From Bacillota bacterium (GTDB lineage: Bacteria > Bacillota > Clostridia > Christensenellales > CAG-138): DNA of 8,496 nucleotides. Within the stretch, counting starts at the first letter, position 1. Each line of letters begins with the position of its first letter. Below the pieces are notes generated by a model that was given only the letters and a program-made list of their open reading frames with translations, searched no databases and was not told where the DNA came from. The stretch covers positions 1 through 8,496 of the forward strand of contig JAEYLA010000140.1 of assembly GCA_023461495.1 (NCBI GenBank), written 5' to 3'. The position numbers were made by a program, and so were the translations under genes. Of this stretch, positions 1 to 6,059 are shown in pieces.

Positions 1-601
1 CGTCTACTTCATCTTCCTTTCCGAAGATTTCCGCGCAGAACGCCAATTGATCCTGCCAGGAAGCGCTATAATCAATATATACAACAGGCGCCGCCGCTAC
101 CAATTGTTCATGTATCGCATCCACACCCCGATGACCGGCAAACGTAACAATGACATCCGGATCTGATGCAAGAACCGCCTCCAGATTTATTTCAAGCGCG
201 CTGCCCAAATCCATCATATCAAGACCGTCGACATAGGGGCTGTATAATTCAGATCCACTAAGATCGGCAACCTCCCCCAGCAGGTTGGCCCGGGCAGTCG
301 CTGTAGGCTTCACATCCAGCGCAAGAAAAAACTCCAAAGGATACGTATGCAGCATTGTGATGCGCTCGGGCTTGGCCTCCAAAACAACTTCATACCCCGC
401 GGCATCTTTGATTGTCCTGGGCCAGGCCTCTTCATTGTCCGACGCCTGGACAGGCTGCGTTGGATCCGGTGCGCTTGTCTGAACTGCCGGCGGCGTGTCC
501 TCCGGCGCACCGGTATTATTCCCGGCAGGTGTTCCGGCACAACCGGCCAATATTCCCGCCAAAAGTACGATTGAGACGATAAGTCCCATAATTTTTTTCA
601 T
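1..601 (-). CDS. Siderophore/iron(III)-type ABC transporter substrate-binding lipoprotein (partial, C-terminus beyond window)
   Basis: The first 200 residues are visible, read on the minus strand from ATG 601-599; the frame stays open to the window edge. The start is preceded by a GGAGG ribosome binding site (609-613) at 7-nt spacing. Residues 1-21 form a lipoprotein signal: MKK, a hydrophobic stretch, then lipobox L18-A19-G20-C21, so the protein should be anchored outside the membrane through Cys21. A low-complexity linker rich in Pro, Thr, Ala and Gly (about 22-58) follows. The mature domain begins with TIKDAAGYEV (63-72) and KPERI (77-81), the hallmark opening of TroA/FepB-like periplasmic binding proteins (PF01497). 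The motif ASDPDVIV (145-152) also fits that fold. The family binds Fe3+-siderophores, haem or cobalamin; the ligand cannot be told from this half. The upstream AraC gene and shared operator suggest iron/siderophore uptake. Permease and ATPase genes would be expected to the left of the window. Confidence 0.88.
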   Translation of the reverse strand, partial: MKKIMGLIVSIVLLAGILAGCAGTPAGNNTGAPEDTPPAVQTSAPDPTQPVQASDNEEAWPRTIKDAAGYEVVLEAKPERITMLHTYPLEFFLALDVKPTATARANLLGEVADLSGSELYSPYVDGLDMMDLGSALEINLEAVLASDPDVIVTFAGHRGVDAIHEQLVAAAPVVYIDYSASWQDQLAFCAEIFGKEDEVD

Positions 602-622
602 ATCTATTCCTCCCAACAACGC

Positions 623-640
623 GGTTAGATTAAACTAACC
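623..640 (-). promoter_or_regulatory. Operator-like palindrome GGTTAG-N6-CTAACC in the leader of the binding-protein gene
   Basis: The arms GGTTAG (623-628) and CTAACC (635-640) are exact inverted repeats separated by the AT-rich spacer attaaa. The site ends 21 nt before the start codon at 601 and lies about +8 to +25 of the predicted start, a position that suits repression. The same arms with the same 6-bp spacing recur at 1617-1634, upstream of the AraC gene. The half-sites resemble those of DtxR/IdeR iron boxes, but those have a much shorter centre, so the binding protein is not identified. Confidence 0.6.
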
Positions 641-654
641 TTATATCATAAGTT

Positions 655-683
655 AATATAGCAAAACTAATTCGTTGTTGGAA
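655..683 (-). promoter_or_regulatory. Probable promoter of the siderophore-binding-protein gene (extended -10)
   Basis: On the minus strand there is TGC-TATATT (663-655), an extended -10 element differing from TATAAT at one base. A weak -35, TTCCAA (683-678), sits at 17-nt spacing. The predicted start is near 648, giving a leader of about 46 nt that contains the palindrome and the GGAGG site. An alternative -10, TATGAT, lies at 650-645. The promoter lies in the 101-bp gap after the AraC stop codon, so the binding-protein gene need not depend on read-through from AraC. Confidence 0.45.
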
Positions 684-702
684 TGGAGCAATCCTGAATC
701 GG

Positions 703-1524
703 TTATAGATTATTCCTGAATTTCTTCCGGAACGCGCTGGGAGAGAGCCTGAACTGCTTATTGAATATTCTGCTAAAATACAGCGCATCGGGATACCCAA
801 CACTCTTCGCCACTTCGCTAATGGACGCATCAGTGGTAACAAGCCATTCTTTAGCGCGGTTCAGACGGTGGATGATCAGATAATCACCGGCACCCATCCC
901 TGCGTACTTGGAAAAAACATAGAACAGCCGGTTTTCATTGACTCCGTATTGCTCTGCCAAATTGCGCACGGTAAGCCCCTCCATGTAATGCTCGCGAATA
1001 TAAGACGAGACGTTTTCAAACAACGCATGTGTATCATCGTTCGTTTGGTTGTGCGCACATACAAAGACTTCTTCCAATATGCGGCGAAAAAGCGTTTCCG
1101 CTTGAAATGTAGGCAGCGCCCCGGGCTGGCTATAGGTCCTCCACAGCTGTTGAAGCAGTTCCATCAACCGCGGGCTTTGTCCTACTGCAAGATCAAAATG
1201 TGTGTCTGGCAGGCAAATACCTTTCGGTTCCGAACCCTGGATGTCATAAAACGCGGAGATAAATTCCCACTTCGTATTTCCTATCACTTGTTTGTCAAGA
1301 GAAGCGTTCGTAGATCCATGAATTACCTTCCCAACATCAGCCAAATACGGCGTACCGTCAAAATGGTAGAGTGCCTGCCCTCTTAATGGGAAGATAAATC
1401 CCGGACAAGGATACGTTTTTTGCTGGCCGGACGTGCCCGGATCAATCGTATGACGGTACACCCCCTGCAACCGGAACGAGATGTCTGAAAAATGTGATAT
1501 AAGAGTATTCAGTTCAATTTTCAT
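703..1524 (-). CDS. AraC-family transcriptional regulator, probably of the adjacent iron-uptake gene
   Basis: A 273-residue protein read from ATG 1524-1522 to TAA at 705-703. The frame is open further upstream, to 1923, but that extension would overlap the preceding gene. The 1524 start has an AAGGA ribosome binding site (AAGGATAAATGAAATG) and gives a normal family length. Residues about 20-95 look like the beta-barrel sensor domain (YPCPGFIFPLRG at 38-49). Residues about 172-270 form the paired helix-turn-helix DNA-binding domain: LTVRNLAEQYGVNENRLFYVF (184-204) is the first HTH, ISEVAKSVGYPDALYFSRIF (235-254) the second, and the end LSPSAFRKKFR matches the PF12833 signature. It sits 101 bp upstream of the siderophore-binding lipoprotein on the same strand, an arrangement common for regulators of siderophore transport. 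By analogy it may sense a ferric siderophore or a related ligand; that is inference. Confidence 0.85.
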   Translation of the reverse strand: MKIELNTLISHFSDISFRLQGVYRHTIDPGTSGQQKTYPCPGFIFPLRGQALYHFDGTPYLADVGKVIHGSTNASLDKQVIGNTKWEFISAFYDIQGSEPKGICLPDTHFDLAVGQSPRLMELLQQLWRTYSQPGALPTFQAETLFRRILEEVFVCAHNQTNDDTHALFENVSSYIREHYMEGLTVRNLAEQYGVNENRLFYVFSKYAGMGAGDYLIIHRLNRAKEWLVTTDASISEVAKSVGYPDALYFSRIFNKQFRLSPSAFRKKFRNNL

Positions 1525-1598
1525 TTCATTTATCCTTCGGTTTACCTGCGCATATCCAACCAAAATATGAATCCATATAAAATCGAAATTAACAATAC

Positions 1599-1636
1599 AG
1601 GATAGCATGATTAGTTGGTTAGTAATATCTAACCAA
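1599..1636 (-). promoter_or_regulatory. Promoter region of the AraC gene with overlapping GGTTAG-N6-CTAACC operator
   Basis: On the minus strand TGC-TATCCT (1607-1599) forms an extended -10-like element. The predicted start is near 1592 and the leader about 68 nt before ATG 1524. Just upstream is a perfect inverted repeat with 8-bp arms, TTGGTTAG (1615-1622) and CTAACCAA (1629-1636), around the 6-bp centre taatat. It would cover the -35 region. Its core, GGTTAG-N6-CTAACC, is identical to the palindrome in front of the binding-protein gene. No good -35 hexamer is visible. The rest of the 280-bp gap between the two AraC genes (1525-1804) is AT-rich and shows no terminator I could recognise. Confidence 0.5.
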
Positions 1637-1804
1637 TGTAGATTATCATGTTTCGACATAGTTTTCAAGAATATGCGTCGCAACCGCTCATCGTCTTTTG
1701 CAGCAAATAGGAACCGATATTTTCTCATTGAGTGGTTTGAAATCGATTCAAGGTTCCATCTGATCTTACCAGTGGGAGAGCGGATTGTTTTGCTTTTTAT
1801 CATT

Positions 1805-2692
1805 TCACTCTTCAAAAAAGAAATCCATTCTTTTTGCATCATGAAAATCCGCATGTACATTTTGATAGAACTCCTTACGATAGCGGCTCGGCGTAATTCC
1901 GTATACATTTTTAAAGCTGGCAATCAGGGCGCGGCTATCGGGAAATCCACATTCCATTGCAATTTGTATCAGCGTATAATCGCTGCCGGTCAGCATCTTA
2001 TATGCGTGGTACATACGTACACGCGTCAAATGTTTTTTAAAGGTTGTCCCCATTTGATCACGGAAGATACGCGCAAGATGTTCTTTCGATATGCAAAACG
2101 CATTGGAGGCAGATTCTATAGTAATGTTCTCACGAAAGTGCCCGTCCACATATTTCATAAGTTCGTTGCAACGTTCGCGATACTTTTTTGATTCGACCGA
2201 TTGCGGCATAAACTCATCCCAACGAAAACAGGATAGCAACAGATACGCGATATCGCATATCACGCTGTTTACAATAAGCTGGGCATAGCGGTCTTTTGTG
2301 CGCACTGAAAACACACGATAGAGCTTTTCACACAGCCCCGCAAGCGTTATATACTCCGCTTTTGTATTGTCCAACCGAAAAAGTGGCGTATCACAGTTTT
2401 CAGCGAACTGTGACAAGAAGCTATTCGGAAACATGATGTTGATTGCCTCGCATTCGCCCGGCCTCACACTGCATCCATGCAGGTCGCCGCTGTTGATCAA
2501 TACCAGCTCACCTTTTTTTATGGTTTGACGAATGCCGTTGATGGTATACCGTGCCTCTCCCTGCGTGATTAAGGTAAGCTCTATGCTATGATGCCAATGC
2601 CGCGAGACCTCTGTGATTTGATTTTCCGAAAACAGGTAAATCCAGGCAAGGGCGCCTTCCGGAATCTTAATGATTTCTAGAAATGTTCCCAT
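1805..2692 (-). CDS. AraC-family transcriptional regulator, probably of the divergent sugar-transport operon
   Basis: A 295-residue protein read from ATG 2692-2690 to TGA at 1807-1805. It starts after a G-run (2704-2699) that can serve as a weak Shine-Dalgarno at 6-nt spacing. The N-terminal half is an AraC-type cupin sensor: HWHHSIELTLITQGEARYTI (32-51), then GELVLINSGDLHG (61-73), the classic pattern of this sugar-binding barrel. The C-terminal domain has two HTH units: ITIESASNAFCISKEHLARI (190-209) and LIQIAMECGFPDSRALIASF (241-260), followed by YGITPSRYRKEF (264-275). Divergent orientation next to a CUT1 transporter and a glycoside hydrolase is the usual setting for AraC activators of oligosaccharide use. 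The effector is probably the imported sugar or its hydrolysis product; this is inferred from context only. Confidence 0.88.
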   Translation of the reverse strand: MGTFLEIIKIPEGALAWIYLFSENQITEVSRHWHHSIELTLITQGEARYTINGIRQTIKKGELVLINSGDLHGCSVRPGECEAINIMFPNSFLSQFAENCDTPLFRLDNTKAEYITLAGLCEKLYRVFSVRTKDRYAQLIVNSVICDIAYLLLSCFRWDEFMPQSVESKKYRERCNELMKYVDGHFRENITIESASNAFCISKEHLARIFRDQMGTTFKKHLTRVRMYHAYKMLTGSDYTLIQIAMECGFPDSRALIASFKNVYGITPSRYRKEFYQNVHADFHDAKRMDFFFEE

Positions 2693-2703
2693 TTCGTTCC
2701 CCC

Positions 2704-2725
2704 CTGTCTGAATGCTTACAGACAG
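2704..2725. promoter_or_regulatory. Palindrome CTGTCTG-N8-CAGACAG overlapping the AraC promoter
   Basis: Perfect 7-bp inverted arms lie at 2704-2710 and 2719-2725 around an 8-bp centre (aatgctta). The right arm overlaps the -10 of the predicted leftward promoter, and the rest covers its start and first bases. The transcript would therefore begin inside the palindrome and could not form the full hairpin, so a DNA operator is more likely than an RNA structure. It lies too far (about 50 bp) upstream of the rightward -10 to block that promoter directly. Confidence 0.5.
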
Positions 2726-2753
2726 TATATTTCCTTTTATCGTATTTGGTCAA
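2724..2753 (-). promoter_or_regulatory. Sigma-A-type promoter of the sugar-operon AraC gene
   Basis: On the minus strand the -35 is TTGACC (2753-2748, five of six consensus bases) and the -10 is TATACT (2729-2724, five of six), separated by 18 nt. The predicted start is near 2717, leaving a short leader of about 25 nt before ATG 2692. This is the best-formed promoter in the window, and the CTGTCTG/CAGACAG palindrome overlaps its -10 and start. Confidence 0.6.
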
Positions 2754-2771
2754 TAAAAAATGCTATGTTTT

Positions 2772-2780
2772 TGCTATAAT
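2772..2780 (+). promoter_or_regulatory. Extended -10 promoter of the sugar transporter operon
   Basis: TG-C-TATAAT (2772-2780) is a perfect extended -10. The expected -35 position (about 2752-2757, aataaa) has no resemblance to TTGACA, which fits a promoter needing an activator such as the divergent AraC protein. The start would be near 2787, giving a leader of about 64 nt before GTG 2851. A TTGACA sequence at 2786-2791 lacks a convincing -10 17 nt downstream. Confidence 0.5.
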
Positions 2781-2850
2781 TATGCTTGACAATGTAAAGA
2801 AACAATCCTTCATTGGCACTAAACTAAACAGCAAGAAAGGAATAAGGGAA

Positions 2851-3726
2851 GTGATCAACCTGAAAAAGCTGCGCGATGTTCTAAACGGTGGTATTTTTCT
2901 GTTACCAACAGTCTTGGTTCTGGCAGTTATTGTTGCCATTCCTTTTATCATCAGCTTCTATCTTTCCCTCACCGACTGGAATGGCGTTTCTTCCGCCATG
3001 AAGTTTGTTGGCCTGGATAATTTCCTTGAACTGTTCACGAAGGACAAATTCTTCGATTCGCTTTGGTTTACGCTGCGTATTTCCTTTGTAATTGTTCTGT
3101 TCGTAAATGTGGCCGGCACGCTGCTGGCCGAGCTGCTCACCTACGGCCTGAAAAGCAGCAAATTCTTTAGGGCTGCCTATTATCTGCCCAACACGATGGG
3201 CGGTATTGTTGTCGGCTTTATCTGGCTGTTTATTTTTGTACAGGGTTTCCCTGCCATTGGACAGGCAACCGGTATTGGACTGTTTAAACTGCAGTGGCTC
3301 GGCACGGAGGGTACGGCTTTCTGGGGACTGGTCATCGTAGCGTGCTGGCAGTCCATCGGTTTTGTCATGCTTATAATGATAGCCGCACTCTCGGGAGTTC
3401 CGCAGGATATCATTGAGGCGGCTTACATGGACGGCGCAGGGTATTGGCGGGTGTTTTTTAAAATCAAGCTACCCAACTGTCTACCGTATATCTCCACCTG
3501 CCTATTTTGGACAATCTCGCTGACATTTAAAATGTTCGACTTGAACATGTCCCTCACAGAAGGAGGGCCGTTCGGTTCCACTACATCCATATCTCAGCTT
3601 ATTTATCAGGACGCTTTCTTTAACAACCGATATGGCTTTGCCACTGCCGAGGCGCTTTTGTTCTTTATCGTATTGTTTGTGATTACCTCGGCGCAAAACG
3701 CAGTCACCCGGAAAAAGGAGGGCTAA
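2851..3726 (+). CDS. CUT1 carbohydrate ABC transporter permease (MalF/MsmF/UgpA-like)
   Basis: A 291-residue membrane protein. I chose GTG 2851 because an AAAGGA site lies 9 nt upstream and the protein then starts directly before the first membrane helix. The longer in-frame ATGs at 2683 and 2782 lie upstream of the predicted transcription start. Membrane segments are evident at about 13-38, 73-97, 115-131, 156-181, 213-228 and 264-281, the six-helix core of the family. The cytoplasmic EAA loop that docks the ATPase is clear: EAAYMDGAGYWRVFFKIKLP (189-208). SLTDWNG (39-45) and the late TEGGPFGSTTSI (236-247) are also typical of MalF/UgpA-type permeases. It forms a heterodimeric channel with the next gene product. 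The next start codon lies 2 bp after its stop, so the two are translationally linked. Confidence 0.93.
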   Translation: MINLKKLRDVLNGGIFLLPTVLVLAVIVAIPFIISFYLSLTDWNGVSSAMKFVGLDNFLELFTKDKFFDSLWFTLRISFVIVLFVNVAGTLLAELLTYGLKSSKFFRAAYYLPNTMGGIVVGFIWLFIFVQGFPAIGQATGIGLFKLQWLGTEGTAFWGLVIVACWQSIGFVMLIMIAALSGVPQDIIEAAYMDGAGYWRVFFKIKLPNCLPYISTCLFWTISLTFKMFDLNMSLTEGGPFGSTTSISQLIYQDAFFNNRYGFATAEALLFFIVLFVITSAQNAVTRKKEG

Positions 3727-3728
3727 AA

Positions 3729-4562
3729 ATGGTAAGGAAAAAAAGCCTGCTTACCAAGCCGCTGTTGTTTGTCCTAATGGCAGTAATTCTGGTGTTCTTC
3801 CTGTTCCCGTTCGCGATTGCGCTCCTGAATTCCTTCAAACCCTTGAGCGAGATCCTTAAAAACCCGCTTGCCGCGCCAGAGGAATTCCAGCCTTCCAACT
3901 ATGCGAAAGCGTGGGAGACGCTAAACCTCCCGCATGCATTCATGAACACGGTAATCATAACAGGAATATCGGTGTTGCTGCTTGTTTTGCTCACTGCAAT
4001 GAGCAGTTATTGGATTACCCGGCGCCGGAGCGGTATCACGGCAGTACTCGACAAGTTCATTGTTGGGTCGGCGCTTATTCCGTTTGCCACCATTATGCTG
4101 CCGCTGGTGCTGGTCATCAGAAACCTGAATTTGATCGGAACGTATGCTGCGGGGATTCTCACCTACATTGGCATCGGCTTCCCGCTTGCTTACCTCATCA
4201 TGAAGAGCGCCGTCAAGGCTATTCCCATGGAGATGGATGAGGCCGCAATGCTGGATGGATGCAGCCCGCTGCAAACCTTCTTCCATATCATTTTGCCCTT
4301 AATAAGGCCCACCATAGCTACAGTGGTCATCTCGGATGTGTTCTGGATATGGAATGAGTTCCAGATCGCGCTCATCTTCTTAAACACCCGAAAGCTGCAA
4401 ACCATCCAGCTGGCCATCAACTCCATGTTCGGGCAATATTCCACCAAATGGGATATCGCGTTGCCGGGTCTGCTGATCAGCATTGTTCCCATTGTCGTAC
4501 TGTTCCTGCTCATGCAAAAGCACGTGGTGTCCGGCATCATGAAAGGCGCCGTTAAAAATTGA
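3729..4562 (+). CDS. CUT1 carbohydrate ABC transporter permease (MalG/MsmG/UgpE-like)
   Basis: A 277-residue membrane protein that starts 2 bp after the first permease, with GGAGG (3717-3721) inside the end of that gene at 7-nt spacing. The N-terminus carries the usual first helix (about 12-33), followed by NSFKPLSEI (34-42), a typical MalG-type opening. The EAA loop reads EAAMLDGCSPLQTFFHIILP (171-190), with the conserved EAA, DG and final LP. Further helices lie at about 74-95, 108-130, 138-158, 195-217 and 245-263. The C-terminus, VSGIMKGAVK (267-276), matches the family ending, G-[LI]-x-x-GAVKG, without the usual final G. Together with the first permease it forms the sugar channel. No ATP-binding subunit is encoded in the window, as is common for Firmicute CUT1 operons that share one ATPase. 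Confidence 0.93.
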   Translation: MVRKKSLLTKPLLFVLMAVILVFFLFPFAIALLNSFKPLSEILKNPLAAPEEFQPSNYAKAWETLNLPHAFMNTVIITGISVLLLVLLTAMSSYWITRRRSGITAVLDKFIVGSALIPFATIMLPLVLVIRNLNLIGTYAAGILTYIGIGFPLAYLIMKSAVKAIPMEMDEAAMLDGCSPLQTFFHIILPLIRPTIATVVISDVFWIWNEFQIALIFLNTRKLQTIQLAINSMFGQYSTKWDIALPGLLISIVPIVVLFLLMQKHVVSGIMKGAVKN

Positions 4563-4635
4563 ATGTTAATGCGAAGTGGAGCCACACAGCGCATTGCAGT
4601 ATGTTTCCAAATAATGTAGAGAAGGAGAACGTACA

Positions 4636-5946
4636 ATGAAAAAGACAATTGGTTTTCTTCTGGCATTGACCATCGCCCTGGGCATGCTGGCCGGCTGCGC
4701 AAATGCCGCCTCCCCCACACCGGCTGCTACACAGACCCCTGCCTCGATAACGCAATCTTCCGAGACTCCCGCAGGTGCAAAGCAGCAGGTCGTACTTTAC
4801 AACAATAAAATCGAAATCGTTGAGCCACTCGAACGGATGGCTGCCGCATATACCGCAAGCCATCCTGGCGTGGAAATCATCATCGATACCACCGGTTCGG
4901 ACGATTATGCCACCGCGTTGAAGACACGCTTTACGGGCGGGGAAGCTCCCGATATTTTTGTCATTACCGGCGTTGAGCAACGGAAACTGTGGATGGAATA
5001 CCTGGAGGATCTTAGCGACCAGCCGTGGGTAAGCGACATGATGGATATCGCCAAGCCCGACATCACTTCCGACGGTAAAGTCTATGGCTTCCCTGTAGGC
5101 ATTGAGGGATACGGCTACATGTATAACAAGGATGTGTTCGCCGCTGCCGGCATTGCCGCAGTCCCCAAGACATTGGCTGAGCTTCAGGACGCATCCGATA
5201 AACTCACTGCTGCAGGCTTCACACCCTTTGTAAATACCTTTGGCTCGTGGTATCAAAGCGGCATGTTCTACTTCAGTGCCGCTCTCGCGCAGCAGGAAGA
5301 TCCCTACGCCTTTATCGAAGCGCTGAACAACGGAACGGAAACCATAGTAGGCAATGAAGCCTTTATCGGCCTCGCGGATATGATCGCCATCGACTATGCC
5401 GGCTGCGAAAGCCCGCTCAATACCGACTTTTCAACCCAGGTAGCTAAGTTTGGAAGCGGCACAGCGGCTATTGCTATGGGCGGCACATGGAACCAGCCTA
5501 CCCTCAACGACGTAGATCCCAACCTGAACGTGGGACTGATGCCGCTTCCTCTTTTGCCTGACGCAGCCGACAATAACGTGCTGTATGCGGGCGTCACCAA
5601 CTACTGGGCTGTCAACAACGGCTCCCCTGTCAAGCAAGCCGCAAAGGAATTCTTAAATTGGCTGGTGAGCGAAAAAGAAGGACAACGGTACCTGACCACC
5701 GAGATCGTGAATATTCCCGCATTCAAAAGCGTTCCTGTAGATAACGAAGCCATCGGCCCGCTGGGTCAATCCCTCTCGGATTACCTCCTTGCGGGCAAAG
5801 TACTGGGCATCTATAACTCGCGCTATCCTTTCAGCGCCACGGAGGCGCTTGGAACCATCATCCAGAAGTACGCCGCCGGAAATATTGATAAGGATCAGTT
5901 CCAGCAGGAGCTGCAAAGCGCCTGGGAAGCCAACAAGAGCCTTTAG
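4636..5946 (+). CDS. CUT1 sugar ABC transporter substrate-binding lipoprotein
   Basis: A 436-residue extracellular lipoprotein. ATG 4636 follows AAGGAG (4622-4627) at good spacing, 73 bp after the permease stop. It begins MKK plus a hydrophobic core and lipobox L18-A19-G20-C21. A Ser/Thr/Pro/Ala linker runs to about residue 47. The mature domain has the extracellular sugar-binding (SBP_bac_1) pattern: a first strand (VVLYNNK), then MAAAYTASHPGVEIII (69-84), GGEAPDIFVI (101-110), DGKVYGFPVGIEGYGYMYNKDVFAAAGI (146-173), TLAELQDASDKL (180-191), FGSGTAAIAMGGTW (272-285), and AAKEFLNWLVSEKEGQRYL (335-353). These are the usual hinge and ligand-cleft landmarks. The aromatic-rich cleft suggests an oligosaccharide ligand; gene order with a GH3 enzyme suggests a beta-linked one. 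A stem-loop follows directly. Confidence 0.93.
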   Translation: MKKTIGFLLALTIALGMLAGCANAASPTPAATQTPASITQSSETPAGAKQQVVLYNNKIEIVEPLERMAAAYTASHPGVEIIIDTTGSDDYATALKTRFTGGEAPDIFVITGVEQRKLWMEYLEDLSDQPWVSDMMDIAKPDITSDGKVYGFPVGIEGYGYMYNKDVFAAAGIAAVPKTLAELQDASDKLTAAGFTPFVNTFGSWYQSGMFYFSAALAQQEDPYAFIEALNNGTETIVGNEAFIGLADMIAIDYAGCESPLNTDFSTQVAKFGSGTAAIAMGGTWNQPTLNDVDPNLNVGLMPLPLLPDAADNNVLYAGVTNYWAVNNGSPVKQAAKEFLNWLVSEKEGQRYLTTEIVNIPAFKSVPVDNEAIGPLGQSLSDYLLAGKVLGIYNSRYPFSATEALGTIIQKYAAGNIDKDQFQQELQSAWEANKSL

Positions 5947-5968
5947 CTTCTTGATCGATCTATAAACT

Positions 5969-6007
5969 GGCCACCGGTATAGCGGTTATGCCGGTGGCCT
6001 TTCTTCC
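5969..6007 (+). terminator. Stem-loop with short T-tract between the binding protein and the glycoside hydrolase
   Basis: A 9-bp perfect GC-rich stem, GGCCACCGG (5969-5977) with CCGGTGGCC (5991-5999), extends by one U-G and two A-U pairs to 12 bp around the loop agcggtt (5981-5987). TTTCTT (6000-6005) follows. It begins 22 bp after the binding-protein stop. The interrupted T-tract suggests a partial intrinsic terminator or an mRNA-stabilising stem-loop, which would keep transporter mRNA higher than GH3 mRNA. No separate promoter is obvious in 6008-6059. Confidence 0.72.
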
Positions 6008-6059
6008 GGTCCGCTGAAGGACATTCCATAATCACATGTTCATAGGAGGATGAGTCAAC

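Noticed and set aside
623..640. Calling the palindrome a DtxR/IdeR iron box
   Set aside because: The half-sites look alike, but the centre is 6 bp rather than the very short centre of the known box, which puts the halves on different DNA faces. The regulator stays unnamed.
868..1386. Plus-strand open frame of 172 codons
   Set aside because: It lies wholly antisense to the AraC gene at 703-1524, which has clear domain motifs. The translation has no recognisable family features.
1607..2191. Plus-strand open frame of 194 codons
   Set aside because: It covers the intergenic operator region and runs antisense into the second AraC gene. It has no ribosome binding site and no protein-like pattern.
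2704..2725. RNA hairpin controlling translation of the second AraC gene
   Set aside because: The predicted transcript starts near 2717, inside the palindrome, so only one complete arm would be transcribed.
2698..2791. Catabolite-repression (cre) site in the divergent promoter region
   Set aside because: GAATGCTTACAG and TGTAAAGAAACA resemble halves of cre but lack the central CG and the full symmetry.
2683..2850. Longer N-terminus for the first permease, from ATG 2683 or ATG 2782
   Set aside because: Both starts lie upstream of the predicted transcription start near 2787, have no ribosome binding site, and add residues unlike a permease N-terminus. GTG 2851 has a proper site.
4552..5256. 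Minus-strand open frame of 234 codons
   Set aside because: It is an antisense shadow of the sugar-binding lipoprotein gene, whose lipobox and family motifs are clear.
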